In this document: piece by piece, positions 9,965 through 19,237 of the stretch
Position numbering within the stretch: position 1 is the first letter of the stretch
How the letters are laid out: each line of letters begins with the position of its first letter
Assembly: GCA_029863125.1 (NCBI GenBank)
Contig: JAOTWB010000007.1
Location: 1 to 64,000 of the forward strand
Reading direction: 5' to 3'
DNA length: 64,000 bases
From: Gammaproteobacteria bacterium
GTDB lineage: Bacteria > Pseudomonadota > Gammaproteobacteria > Steroidobacterales > Woeseiaceae
Notes under the pieces: generated by a model
Told to the model about the DNA's origin: nothing
Database searches by the model: none
What the model saw: only the letters and a program-made list of their open reading frames with translations
Position numbers and translations under genes: made by a program

Positions 9965-11878
9965 ATGCCGAAAATTACCTTACCTGACGGCTCCGAGCGA
10001 CGGTTCGATGCCGCGACCAACGGTGCCGAAATTGCAGCGGCCATCGGCAAGAGCCTGGCGCGCGACGCAGTTGCCGTACGCGTAGACGGTGCCCTTTGGG
10101 ACCTCGGCCGCGAAATAACGGCCGATGCGCAGGTTGAAATCTTGACGCGAGATTCCGACGAAGGCCGCGAATTGCTGCGCCACGATGCGGCCCATGTGCT
10201 GGCCGAAGCCGTCAAGGAACTGTGGCCCGACACACAGGTGACGATCGGACCGGCAATCGACAACGGCTTTTACTACGACTTTTCCCGCGACGAGGCATTT
10301 ACCGAAAATGACCTTGAAACAATAGAAGCACGCATGAAGGACATCGTTGACCGGGACGAGCCCGTCAAACGCGAAGTCTGGGAGCGCGACAAGGCGGCAG
10401 AGTTCTTTCGTGGCATCGGCGAAGTTTATAAAGCGGAAATTATTGAGAGCATTCCATCCGACGAGGACCTCACGCTCTATCGTCAGGGCGAATTTATCGA
10501 CCTTTGCCGCGGCCCGCACCTTCCGTCAACCGGCAAGCTGGGCAAAGCATTCAAGTTGACGCATGTCTCCGGTGCCTACTGGCGAGGCGACTCCAACAAC
10601 GAAATGCTGCAGCGCATCTACGGCACCGCCTGGTCGAATGAAAAACAGCTGCGGCAATATCTACACATGCTCGACGAGGCCGAGAAGCGCGATCATCGTC
10701 GACTGGGACGCGTCATGGACCTGTTTCATTTTCAGGAAGAAGCGCCCGGTGCCGTGTTTTGGCACCCGAAAGGATGGAACCTGTTTCAAAGTCTTATAAA
10801 TTTCATGCGTGAGCAACAGAATGCCGCGGGATACCAGGAAATCAATACGCCCGAGATCATGTCGAGATCGCTGTGGGAAGCATCGGGACACTGGGACACG
10901 TTCGGCGATAATATGTTCACGACCGAAACGGTCGACGGCAGGCAGTTTGCGATCAAGCCAATGAACTGCCCCGGCCACGTGCAGGTATTCAAACAGGGCA
11001 TTACAAGTTACAGAGACCTGCCGTTCCGGCTCGCCGAATTCGGCAAGTGTCATCGCTACGAACCGTCAGGCGCATTGCACGGCATGATGCGAGTGCGCGC
11101 TTTCACGCAGGACGATGCGCACATCTTCTGCACGCCCGAGCAAATTACTGAAGAATCGATCGCCGTTTGCGACCTGATTCTAGGCATTTATCGCAACTTC
11201 GGATTCGATGATATTCGCATCAAGTTTGCTGATCGACCTGACGTGCGGGTTGGCGAAGACGCGGTGTGGGACCAGGCAGAGGCGGCGCTGGTCAAAGCAC
11301 TCGACGTGGCGGGCCTCGACTACACGCACAATCCCGGCGAAGGCGCTTTTTACGGACCCAAACTCGAGTTTGTCCTGCGCGACGCCATCGGCCGCGACTG
11401 GCAGTGCGGAACCCTGCAGGTCGACCTGAATATGCCTGGACGTCTGGGCGCAACCTACATCGGCGAAGACGGCGACAAACACCTGCCCGTGATGCTGCAT
11501 CGCGCAATATTCGGCTCGCTGGAACGCTTCATTGGCATACTGATCGAACATCATGCAGGTAACCTGCCGCTGTGGCTTGCGCCGGTGCAGGTCAAGGTCC
11601 TTACGATCACGTCTGACGCAGATCAGTATGCCGCGGAAGTCACAGCGCTTATGCGTTCGAAAGGACTGCGGGCCGAAACCGACTTGCGCAACGAGAAGAT
11701 CTCCTACAAGGTCCGCGAACACAGCGTCGCCAAGATCCCGGTGCAGTTCGCCGTTGGCCAGCGCGAGCTCGAGAACCGAACGGTGGCGGTTCGCCGGCTG
11801 GGCTCGAAAAAACAGGACGTGCTGCCGCTGGGCGCGGCCGTGGCCGCGCTCCAGGAAGAGATCGATACGCGGGCCTGA
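9965..11878 (+). CDS. thrS: Threonyl-tRNA synthetase
   Basis: A 637-residue class II synthetase (E. coli 642). The order is a TGS domain (~1-60), an editing domain with the [11 protein letters not shown] metal/editing motif, the catalytic core with NCPGHVQVF (zinc-binding Cys region) and [12 protein letters not shown] (motif 2), and a C-terminal anticodon-binding domain. The ATG at 9965 gives MPKITLPDG, which fits the TGS domain start. An upstream in-frame extension to 9851 lies in the divergent promoter region. Unlike the common thrS-infC-rpmI-rplT order, the next gene is a TonB-like fusion gene, so the translation-factor linkage is broken here. Confidence 0.95.
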   Translation: MPKITLPDGSERRFDAATNGAEIAAAIGKSLARDAVAVRVDGALWDLGREITADAQVEILTRDSDEGRELLRHDAAHVLAEAVKELWPDTQVTIGPAIDNGFYYDFSRDEAFTENDLETIEARMKDIVDRDEPVKREVWERDKAAEFFRGIGEVYKAEIIESIPSDEDLTLYRQGEFIDLCRGPHLPSTGKLGKAFKLTHVSGAYWRGDSNNEMLQRIYGTAWSNEKQLRQYLHMLDEAEKRDHRRLGRVMDLFHFQEEAPGAVFWHPKGWNLFQSLINFMREQQNAAGYQEINTPEIMSRSLWEASGHWDTFGDNMFTTETVDGRQFAIKPMNCPGHVQVFKQGITSYRDLPFRLAEFGKCHRYEPSGALHGMMRVRAFTQDDAHIFCTPEQITEESIAVCDLILGIYRNFGFDDIRIKFADRPDVRVGEDAVWDQAEAALVKALDVAGLDYTHNPGEGAFYGPKLEFVLRDAIGRDWQCGTLQVDLNMPGRLGATYIGEDGDKHLPVMLHRAIFGSLERFIGILIEHHAGNLPLWLAPVQVKVLTITSDADQYAAEVTALMRSKGLRAETDLRNEKISYKVREHSVAKIPVQFAVGQRELENRTVAVRRLGSKKQDVLPLGAAVAALQEEIDTRA

Positions 11879-11887
11879 CCGGCGAAC

Positions 11888-11924
11888 GTGACGCGCCTTC
11901 CTCGGTCATTGTGCGGCGCGTCAC
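11888..11924 (+). terminator. Hairpin after thrS, possible terminator
   Basis: Perfect 10-bp arms GTGACGCGCC (11888-11897) and GGCGCGTCAC (11915-11924) are separated by 17 bases, beginning 10 bp after the thrS stop. No T-run follows, so it would be a weak or factor-assisted terminator, or an RNA-stabilising 3' stem. Confidence 0.4.
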
Positions 11925-12032
11925 AGAATCGAAATTCAGTCTCCGGGTACCGACAATTTCAGATCGAGCCGAGGATATACTACCCTGACAGAAAGGCCGC
12001 ACGATTCGACATAAGACCCTAGAGGAGGCGAG

Positions 12033-14792
12033 GTGCCACTGGACCAATTCAAAACCCAGGTTTTGTTACTGCATAGCGAGCAAAGCACCCTCGACAATCT
12101 GAGTGCAGGGTTCGACGACAGCTATACGGTACATTGTGCAACCAGCGGCAGCGAAGCCCTGAATACGCTTGTCGAGACTCCGATAAACGTCATTGTCTCG
12201 GCCCATGATCTGCCGGGCATGAGCGGCCTCGAGGCCCTCCGCGAAGCCAAAAAGCGTTCGCCGCAGACGATCGGTATCCTGTTGGCCGGAAATGCCGACG
12301 CCGGCCTGGAAGCGCTGGTCGGGGACAAGGAAGTGTTTCAGGTCGTTCGCGGTAATGTTACAGGCGAAACGATCCTCAAGCTTGTCGGCGACGCGACGCA
12401 GCAGATGCGCCTGATGACGTTGGCCGAATCCGCCAACGACACGGCCGCCAATGTCGAAGATACGATTGGCGAGCACATTGTCATGGAGACTTCGGAAAAC
12501 GGTGCCACAATTATAAGCGACGGCACCGGGCGCCTGAGGGCGCTGGATCCCGAAAAGGTGTCGGCCGCAGCGGCGATTGGTTCGCGGTCCGTCGACCTGC
12601 TGGTTTTGACCCAAGACCAGGACTTTCTCGCTACGATCAAGAGTTCGTCGCGTGGAATGCACACAGTCCACTACGCCAATACGCTCGCCGAGGCTGTTGA
12701 GACGATTCGCAAGTTCAAGGTCGGCGTCGCCATCGTCGACGCGGCCATGGTCGGCGAGAGAATCGAGCAGCTGACCGAACACCTGCGCAAGGGATCCGCG
12801 CGCCTCGTGTCGATTGTCGCGGGTCGTCGTGACGATGGCGAAATGCTCATGGACCTCATCAATCGAGGCAAGGTTTATCGCTTCCTGCTGAAACCGGTAT
12901 CGCCGGGTCGCGCGAGGCTGGCCGTAGAGGCATCCGTCAAATATCACCTCGAAGCGCCCGACGCGGCGTTCAAGGCAAAAAACGCGGCGCCTGGCGCGCC
13001 TGCTGCGAGACCCCCGGCAAAAGCAGCAGCGGACCCGAAGCCCGAATCGAGACCCGAGGCCGCAGCAACGCCTGCATCGAAGACACAAGCAGCCGCGCCG
13101 CAGTCCGGCGCTGCAGCGGATCCGGCGCCCGAGAGAAGGACCGGCTCCGGCGTCGAGTCAGAGATCAACGACAGCCTTGCGGATGCATTTGACGGCGATG
13201 ACTCGAGCTTCACGGAAACGATAAGCGGACTGTTCAGCAGCATCGGCAGAAAGAAGTCGGCTGAGGAAGACACCGGGCAACCGGATAAGAAAGCGGTCTC
13301 GTCCAAAGCGGCAGCCGCATCCGGCAGCTCGCTGCTGCGAAACCCGAAAATGCTTGGCGTCGCTGCCGCAGCGCTCGTTGCGATTGCCGCGACCCTGTTC
13401 TGGTTCACGGGCGGCCCCGACGAAGCCGTTACAAGAGACGAACCCGTTGTGGCTGTCCCTTCTACGGCATCCCCGGAATTTGAGGCGCCTCCGGAAGTTG
13501 GAGCCGGCGCCGATGTACAGCTTACGGACGGGCTGGTTGCGGAGGCGCTCGATCTTGCCGAGACCGCGTTGCTCGAATCCCGTCTCGACGATGCGAGCGA
13601 ACAACTGCGGCGTGTCAGCGCCGCGGACCCGGAGAATACGCGATTGCCGTTCCTGACAGCACAGCTGTCACAACTGCAGCTGCGCGCGCTACTGAGCGAT
13701 GCTCGCACAGCGATTCGCGAATCGCGATTCGAGGATGCCGAGGAGTCGCTCGCAAGCGCCCGTGCAATGGACGCTGCAGACGCTGCAGAGATCGATGCAG
13801 TCGTCGATGAGCTAACTGCCGCGCGCAGCGCACGGCAGGCGGAAGACATTCTGGCAATGGCCAACGCCCGTATCGAGGACGGCAGCCTGATCAGTCCGCC
13901 AAACGACAACGCCCGCTATTATTATGAGCTGGCGTTGTCGAGCGACCCCGAAAATACGGTGGCGCAACAGGGACTAACTGTTGTGGCCACCAAACTCGCG
14001 CTACAGGCTCGCGCAGAAATTGACAGCGGCAACCTGGATTCGGCCGAGAAGCTGCTCGGCGCCGCGAACGCGATCGATCCCGCCAACAGCGATCTTGCTG
14101 TGGCGGTCGATGCACTCTCGGAAAAGCGCGCGGCGATCCTGGAGGAACGGCGGCAGGCCCTGGCACAACGTCGTGCCGAGGACAGGCGGCGTGCTGAAGA
14201 GGCGGCGAAAATCGCGGCGGAGAAAGAGGCTGCCGAAGCGGCCAGGGTCGCAGCGGAGAGGAAGGCAGCAGAAGAACAGGCTGCTGCTGCAGCACCGCAG
14301 AAGGCCGCCGTCCAGCTTCCGGCGGGCGTGGCAGGCACCGCGGCGTCTGACTCTGATACGACTACACCTGACCCGGGGTCGGCGGGCGTGGCAAGCACCG
14401 CGGCATCTGACTCCGATACGACTACACCTGACCCGGGGTCGGCGGCCGCGGTTGACGGGCCGCAAGCCGAGACAATTGCGGAGACCGCAAATCGGCAGCC
14501 TGATGCTCCGGCGCCAGCCCCCGCCAGCTCCATGAAACGGATCAAGTATGTTGCTCCGAAGTACCCGCGCGCGGCGCAGAGGCGTAACCTGTCGGGCTGG
14601 GTAGACGTTATTTTCACTGTCAGCACCGACGGAACGGTCAAACATGTCAGCGTTCGCGATTCCGAGCCCGGTGACATATTCGTCACTGCCGCGACCAAGG
14701 CGGTCGAAAAATGGGAGTTCGAACCCGCGGTTGAAAACGGTTCCATCGTCGAAAAACGTATCGGCGTACGCTTGATGTTCGCGCTCGAATGA
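12033..14792 (+). CDS. Receiver-like/TPR/TonB C-terminal fusion protein
   Basis: A 919-residue protein starting at GTG behind AGAGGAGG. Residues ~8-120 resemble a response-regulator receiver but lack the acidic pocket and have Ala57 at the phospho-acceptor position. Residues ~187-305 are a second receiver with Asp236 and the conserved Lys287-Pro. A long Ala/Pro-rich linker follows, then one membrane helix (~440-460), helical TPR-like repeats (~495-700), a charged coiled segment (~700-755), a duplicated 20-residue Asp/Thr/Pro-rich unit, and a TonB C-terminal domain (~835-919; APKYPRAA, WVDVIFTVSTDG, AVEKWEFEP). The receivers would be cytoplasmic and TonB periplasmic. It may couple signalling to an energy-transduction or envelope function. 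No exbB/exbD is adjacent. Function is unknown. Confidence 0.8.
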   Translation: MPLDQFKTQVLLLHSEQSTLDNLSAGFDDSYTVHCATSGSEALNTLVETPINVIVSAHDLPGMSGLEALREAKKRSPQTIGILLAGNADAGLEALVGDKEVFQVVRGNVTGETILKLVGDATQQMRLMTLAESANDTAANVEDTIGEHIVMETSENGATIISDGTGRLRALDPEKVSAAAAIGSRSVDLLVLTQDQDFLATIKSSSRGMHTVHYANTLAEAVETIRKFKVGVAIVDAAMVGERIEQLTEHLRKGSARLVSIVAGRRDDGEMLMDLINRGKVYRFLLKPVSPGRARLAVEASVKYHLEAPDAAFKAKNAAPGAPAARPPAKAAADPKPESRPEAAATPASKTQAAAPQSGAAADPAPERRTGSGVESEINDSLADAFDGDDSSFTETISGLFSSIGRKKSAEEDTGQPDKKAVSSKAAAASGSSLLRNPKMLGVAAAALVAIAATLFWFTGGPDEAVTRDEPVVAVPSTASPEFEAPPEVGAGADVQLTDGLVAEALDLAETALLESRLDDASEQLRRVSAADPENTRLPFLTAQLSQLQLRALLSDARTAIRESRFEDAEESLASARAMDAADAAEIDAVVDELTAARSARQAEDILAMANARIEDGSLISPPNDNARYYYELALSSDPENTVAQQGLTVVATKLALQARAEIDSGNLDSAEKLLGAANAIDPANSDLAVAVDALSEKRAAILEERRQALAQRRAEDRRRAEEAAKIAAEKEAAEAARVAAERKAAEEQAAAAAPQKAAVQLPAGVAGTAASDSDTTTPDPGSAGVASTAASDSDTTTPDPGSAAAVDGPQAETIAETANRQPDAPAPAPASSMKRIKYVAPKYPRAAQRRNLSGWVDVIFTVSTDGTVKHVSVRDSEPGDIFVTAATKAVEKWEFEPAVENGSIVEKRIGVRLMFALE
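14325..14444 (+). repeat. Two tandem 60-bp repeats inside the TonB-fusion gene
   Basis: Units 14325-14384 and 14385-14444 differ at three positions by eye. Each encodes a 20-residue stretch with the core SDSDTTTPDPGS in the periplasmic linker before the TonB domain. The near identity indicates a recent duplication and a length-variable spacer. Confidence 0.85.
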
Positions 14793-14887
14793 CGCCAAAA
14801 GTGTCTCTATGAGTTCCCCGCAGCCCTAATACGTTCTTTCCGAGGTACATCGAGTCTAAGAATCCCGCTAGTCTAGATCGGACTCTC

Positions 14888-15568
14888 TTGTTGGCGAAAA
14901 TAGTGTCAAAGGAAACCGATCCGAGGGCCGACAGGCCGACGCGAAAGCAACAGCAACGCAGCGTGGTAACGCAGCATAAGCTGCTTGATGCCGCGATACT
15001 GGCTTTCTCCGAGAACGGTTTCAAAGGAACGTCAACGCGCGAGATCGCCGAGCGGGCCGGCGTTCATCATCCGCTGATAACGTATCACTTCAAGAACAAG
15101 GATCAGCTGTGGCGCGCTGCCGCGGACAAGATCTTTAGTGAATTCAGGAGTTCGCTGGCCACCGCGCTTGAGAATAACAACGAGGATTGCCCGAAGCGCC
15201 GCATGGCATCGCTGATTCGCGCGTACATCGACTATGCCAAGAGCCGGCCTGCACTGCACAAGGTCATGATTCAGGAAGCCAGCGTTCCGGGCCCGCGCCT
15301 GGATTGGTTGATCGACACACACCTCAAGCCGTTTTTCGAAGCGACGTTCGTCATGATTGAAGAGCTGCAGGAGCTGGGCGTAGCGCCTCCCGGAAACGCG
15401 AGAATTCTGTTTAACATGATCCGCCTTTCTTCGGGCGGCATGCTCGCGCTGGGCAATGAGCTCAAGGCGTCCAGCGGTATTGATATCGATTCGCACGAAA
15501 CGCTCGACGAACTCGCGGAGATCATTGTCAACGTCTTCCTCCCCGGTGAGGTCCGCTCGACAGCCTGA
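14888..15568 (+). CDS. TetR/AcrR-family transcriptional regulator
   Basis: A 226-residue regulator. The N-terminal helix-turn-helix is about residues 30-75: LLDAAILAFSENGFKGTS, then IAERAGVHHPLITYHF, then KDQLW. The C-terminal ligand domain has a run of helices without recognisable specificity. Possible starts are TTG 14888, TTG 14891 or GTG 14903; there is no clear ribosome-binding site to decide. The gene is convergent with puuB (one base between stops) and follows the TonB fusion by 95 bp. It may regulate an operon elsewhere, because neither neighbour is divergent from it. Confidence 0.85.
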   Translation: MLAKIVSKETDPRADRPTRKQQQRSVVTQHKLLDAAILAFSENGFKGTSTREIAERAGVHHPLITYHFKNKDQLWRAAADKIFSEFRSSLATALENNNEDCPKRRMASLIRAYIDYAKSRPALHKVMIQEASVPGPRLDWLIDTHLKPFFEATFVMIEELQELGVAPPGNARILFNMIRLSSGGMLALGNELKASSGIDIDSHETLDELAEIIVNVFLPGEVRSTA

Positions 15569-15569
15569 T

Positions 15570-16850
15570 TCAAAGGCGGTCCTTCACGCGCAAATACAGC
15601 ATGCCCAGTGCGAGCGCCGGATTGGCAAACCACCGGCCACCCGGCAGTCGCCGGTGCCTGATTTTCGAAAACACATCGAATTGTTCCGAATCACCTGCCA
15701 CGATATCGGCGAGAATCTTGCCGGCCAGATGGGTCGGCGCGACGCCGTGGCCTGAATACCCCTGCGCGAAATAAGTGTTGTTTTCGATCCGGCCCAGCTG
15801 CGGTATACGATTCACGCTGATGGCGATATTGCCGCCCCACTCATAGTCGATCCTCGTATCCGCAAGCTGCGGAAATACCTTCAGCATTTTCGGTCGAAGC
15901 GCACCCGCAATACTCCGCGGCACGCGACCCGAATAATTGCACATGCCCCCGAACAACAGCCTCTTGTCCGCTGACAGGCGAAAATAGTCCAGCGCAGCGC
16001 GCTGATCACAGCACGCCATATCGTGTGGCAGCAGATTCCTCGCCAGCGCATGTGACAGGGGCGCGGTCGCGATGATATAGCTTCCCGCCGGAATGACAGA
16101 ACCCGACAATTTTGATTCGACTCCTCCAAGGTAGGCATTTCCGGCCAGCAATATTTTGCCGGCGCGTACGGTGCCTGTTGCCGTTTGGACCTGCGGCGCG
16201 GCGCCATTCCGGATACGCGTGACCGCGGAGCGTTCGAAAATTCGGGCACCCAGGTTCTCGGCTGCAAGTGCTTCACCGATACAGAGATTCAGCGGATGCA
16301 GGTGGCCGTTTCCCAGGTTCACAAGACCGCCGAGGTAGCGATCCGAGCCGATGTACTCCTGCATTTCTTCCTTTCTTATCAGCCGGACCGCGTGCGGATA
16401 TGCAGCCTTGATCTTTGCGTCGATCGTTCTTTCGAAGTCGCGCATATCACTGTCGCGAAGCGCGAGGTCGAGATAGCCGTACTTGAGATCACAGTCGATC
16501 GCGTATTTCTCGATGCGCTCAATGACAATATCACGGCACTCGAGTCCCATCTCATAAGCAACCTTTGCGGCGTCGGCCCCCAATCGTTGTTCGATCTTGT
16601 CTTCCTCGACAAATCCGTCGATGAGCTGGCCGCCGTTGCGGCCCGACGCACCCCAACCGATACGATTCGCTTCGAGCAGCATGACGTCGTAACCGCGTTC
16701 GGCAAGATGTAACATCGCCGATACGCCGGTAAAACCACCACCGACGATTACAACATCGCAGCGGTGCTCGCCTTCGAGGCGCGCAAAATTCGTGTCAACG
16801 TTAGCCGTCGCCGCATAGTAGGACCGGGTGTGTTCTCCGCCGTCACTCAC
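15570..16850 (-). CDS. puuB: FAD-dependent oxidoreductase, gamma-glutamylputrescine oxidase-like
   Basis: A 426-residue D-amino-acid-oxidase-fold flavoenzyme. It has the Rossmann motif VVIVGGGFTGVSAMLHLAERG, then WGASGRNGGQ, and the C-terminal FAD-binding FAQGYSGHGVAPTHLAGK. PuuB oxidises gamma-glutamylputrescine to the aldehyde with release of ammonia and hydrogen peroxide. The assignment rests on this architecture plus membership of the polyamine operon, where it is the last gene, 12 bp after speB. The start is GTG. An oxidase for another glutamylated amine is possible. No puuC-type aldehyde dehydrogenase follows, so the next step must be encoded elsewhere. Confidence 0.82.
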   Translation of the reverse strand: MSDGGEHTRSYYAATANVDTNFARLEGEHRCDVVIVGGGFTGVSAMLHLAERGYDVMLLEANRIGWGASGRNGGQLIDGFVEEDKIEQRLGADAAKVAYEMGLECRDIVIERIEKYAIDCDLKYGYLDLALRDSDMRDFERTIDAKIKAAYPHAVRLIRKEEMQEYIGSDRYLGGLVNLGNGHLHPLNLCIGEALAAENLGARIFERSAVTRIRNGAAPQVQTATGTVRAGKILLAGNAYLGGVESKLSGSVIPAGSYIIATAPLSHALARNLLPHDMACCDQRAALDYFRLSADKRLLFGGMCNYSGRVPRSIAGALRPKMLKVFPQLADTRIDYEWGGNIAISVNRIPQLGRIENNTYFAQGYSGHGVAPTHLAGKILADIVAGDSEQFDVFSKIRHRRLPGGRWFANPALALGMLYLRVKDRL

Positions 16851-16862
16851 GAATCGGACGCT

Positions 16863-17813
16863 TCACTTCGCCGGACGGCAGGCGTACAGGTACAGCATTT
16901 CCATCGCGATGTGGCTGGCAGCGAGCGCCGTGATTTCGCCGACATCGTAGGCCGGAGCAACTTCGACCACATCCATGCCGACGACATCGATACCTTTAAG
17001 CCCGCGCAGGATCGACATCGCCTGATGACTGGTCAGGCCGCCGCAGACCGGCGTCCCGGTTCCCGGTGCAACGCTCGGGTCCAGGCAATCGATGTCGAAG
17101 GTTACATACACGGGCCGATCACCGAGGTGCTTTAGCGTCGCTTCGATGACGGCATCTATGCCGTGCTCATGTACCCAGGGCGCGTCGATGACGTTAAATC
17201 CCAATGTGTCGGGGTTGGTCGTGCGCAGACCGATCTGAACGGACGTGGCCGGGTCGATAATCCCGTATTTCGCTGCCCAGTAGAACATCGTGCCATGATC
17301 GATACGATCGTTCTTATCCGCCCAGGTATCACTATGCGCATCGAAATGCAACAGTGATAGCGGCGCGGAAAACTTTCGCGAGTGTGCCTTCAGCAGCGGA
17401 TACGCAACAAAGTGATCGCCGCCCAGTGTCAGCAGGCCGGGGCCTTCGTTAATGACATTCCAGGCATGTTCCTCGATTTGTTCGGGCACGTTCTCCGGCC
17501 GCCCGAAGTCGAAGAAACAGTCGCCGACGTCCGCGACGGCGAGCTTGTCGAATGGATCGAACTCCATGCCATACGGTCTTTCCCATGCCATGATCGACGA
17601 TGCGCTGCGAATGGCACGCGGACCGAAACGGGCGCCCGGCCTGTTCGTCGTTGCCGTATCGAGCGGAATGCCCATAACGGCCACATCAACGCCGGCCAGG
17701 TCCTTCGTATACTTGCGGCGCATGAATGACGTAATGCCCGCATACGTCGGTTCGGGCGTTGTGCCATACAAGCTGTCGCGGGTAATGGCTAAGTCGCTGT
17801 CGTGCTTGTCCAC
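16863..17813 (-). CDS. speB: Agmatinase / ureohydrolase family protein
   Basis: A 316-residue binuclear manganese ureohydrolase. The metal-binding motifs are TLGGDH, LHFDAHSDT and FDIDCLDPSVAPGTGTP. Agmatinase splits agmatine into putrescine and urea. The GTG at 17813 is preceded by AAGGAGA at proper spacing and gives the normal N-terminus, while the frame continues upstream into non-homologous sequence. Placement between spuC and puuB suggests it feeds putrescine into the operon's degradation pathway. Guanidinobutyrase or a related guanidino-acid hydrolase is the main alternative, because these enzymes share all the visible motifs. Confidence 0.87.
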   Translation of the reverse strand: MDKHDSDLAITRDSLYGTTPEPTYAGITSFMRRKYTKDLAGVDVAVMGIPLDTATTNRPGARFGPRAIRSASSIMAWERPYGMEFDPFDKLAVADVGDCFFDFGRPENVPEQIEEHAWNVINEGPGLLTLGGDHFVAYPLLKAHSRKFSAPLSLLHFDAHSDTWADKNDRIDHGTMFYWAAKYGIIDPATSVQIGLRTTNPDTLGFNVIDAPWVHEHGIDAVIEATLKHLGDRPVYVTFDIDCLDPSVAPGTGTPVCGGLTSHQAMSILRGLKGIDVVGMDVVEVAPAYDVGEITALAASHIAMEMLYLYACRPAK

Positions 17814-17835
17814 GGTCCGTCTCCTTGTCGTCTTC

Positions 17836-19209
17836 TCAGGCGGACAGGGCCTCCTGCAAACGATCCAATGTCGCGATGGCCTTGTCGATGAGTTCGTCCG
17901 CTTCGGCATGCGAAAGTATGAAAGGCGGCGCGCAAATAATCGTATCGCCAACCGCCCGCATGCATACGCCGTCCTCGATCAACAGGTCACGGAAAGCTAC
18001 ACCGGCGCCTTGCTTTTCCTCGAACCGCTCGACGGGGTCTTTGCTCCTGACGATTTCGAATGCGCCCATCAGCCCGACCATCCGGGTATCCCCGACAAGC
18101 GCGTGTTCACCCAGCGCACTCCATTTTTCCTGCAGATACGGTCCTATGTCGGTTCTGATGCGTTCAACGAGGTTCTCGCGCTGCAAGAGCTTGATATTGG
18201 CAATCGCGACAGCGCAGGCGACAGGGTGTCCCGAATAGGTATAGCCGTGGAAAAACTCACCGCCTTTTTCAATCAGGACATCAGCTACGCGATCGCTTAC
18301 GAACACGCCGCCCAGGGGCAAGTAGCCCGAGGTCACGCCCTTGGCGAATGTCATGAAATCCGGCCGCGTGTCGAAATAGTCGGCGCCGAACCACTCGCCG
18401 AGTCGTCCGAAGCCGGTGATCACTTCGTCCGAGATCAGGAGGATGCCGTACTTGTCACAAATACGCTGCACTTCCGGCCAGTAGCTGTCCGGTGGCACGA
18501 TGACGCCGCCGGCACCCTGGATCGGTTCTCCGATAAACGCGGCAACCTTGTCGGCTCCCACTTCTTGTATCTTGTCTTCAATTGCCCGGGCCGCCGCGAG
18601 CCCGAATTCGTCTGGCGACAGACTGCGGTCGCTGCCGAACCAGTAGGGCTGATCGACATGCACGATGCCGGGGATCGGCAGGCCGCTTTGCCGGTGCATC
18701 GGCTTCATACCGCCGAGGCTTGCGGCAGCAACCGTGGAGCCATGGTAGGCATTGTGGCGACTGATAATCGTGTGTCGCTCGGGCTGGCCCATCAGGTCCC
18801 AATAGGTGCGAACCATACGCACAATCGTGTCATTCGACTCCGAGCCGGAGCCGGCAAAAAACACGCGGTTGAACTGCGGCGGGCTGATTTCCTGGAGCAG
18901 CGACGCGAGTTCAATGGACGGCGGATGGGCGCACTGGAAAAAATTGTTGTAGTACGGCAACTCGTTCATCTGCGCGGTCGCCGCGTCAACAAGCTCGCGG
19001 CGGCCATAGCCTGCATTGACGCACCAGAGGCCCGACATGCCGTCGAGGATCTTGCTGCCATCCGCGTCATAAATGTACACACCATCGGCCCGTGCAATAA
19101 TCCGTGATCGCTTCTTGTGCAGGCTTTTGTGATCCGTGAACGGATGCAGGTGATGGTCTTTGTCGAGTTCCTGCCAGGCCTCGCGGGACCGCTTTTCAAT
19201 TGCTGCCAT
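17836..19209 (-). CDS. spuC: Class III aminotransferase, putrescine/polyamine aminotransferase (SpuC-like)
   Basis: A 457-residue PLP-dependent aminotransferase. HPFTDHKSLHKKRSR and ILDGMSGLWCVNAGYGR closely resemble Pseudomonas SpuC. The PLP-lysine lies in TFAKGVTSGYLPLGG, with FFAGSGSESNDT as phosphate-binding loop and the aspartate in LLISDEVITGFGR. SpuC transfers an amino group from putrescine (or spermidine or gamma-glutamylputrescine in related systems) to pyruvate. The ATG start at 19209 has a GAGGTGA site. It lies 28 bp after puuA and 22 bp before speB. Its presence beside puuB means the operon encodes both a transaminase and an oxidase route. Confidence 0.9.
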   Translation of the reverse strand: MAAIEKRSREAWQELDKDHHLHPFTDHKSLHKKRSRIIARADGVYIYDADGSKILDGMSGLWCVNAGYGRRELVDAATAQMNELPYYNNFFQCAHPPSIELASLLQEISPPQFNRVFFAGSGSESNDTIVRMVRTYWDLMGQPERHTIISRHNAYHGSTVAAASLGGMKPMHRQSGLPIPGIVHVDQPYWFGSDRSLSPDEFGLAAARAIEDKIQEVGADKVAAFIGEPIQGAGGVIVPPDSYWPEVQRICDKYGILLISDEVITGFGRLGEWFGADYFDTRPDFMTFAKGVTSGYLPLGGVFVSDRVADVLIEKGGEFFHGYTYSGHPVACAVAIANIKLLQRENLVERIRTDIGPYLQEKWSALGEHALVGDTRMVGLMGAFEIVRSKDPVERFEEKQGAGVAFRDLLIEDGVCMRAVGDTIICAPPFILSHAEADELIDKAIATLDRLQEALSA

Positions 19210-19237
19210 TACTCACCTCGCGTTAGTAATTGACGCG

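Noticed and set aside
12944-13909. Minus-strand Ser/Ala-rich frame opposite the TonB-fusion gene
   Set aside because: Low-complexity antisense of the Ala/Pro/Glu-rich linker and TPR region.
17452-19107. 551-codon plus-strand frame opposite speB and spuC
   Set aside because: Crosses two well-supported minus-strand genes and shows no recognisable domain.
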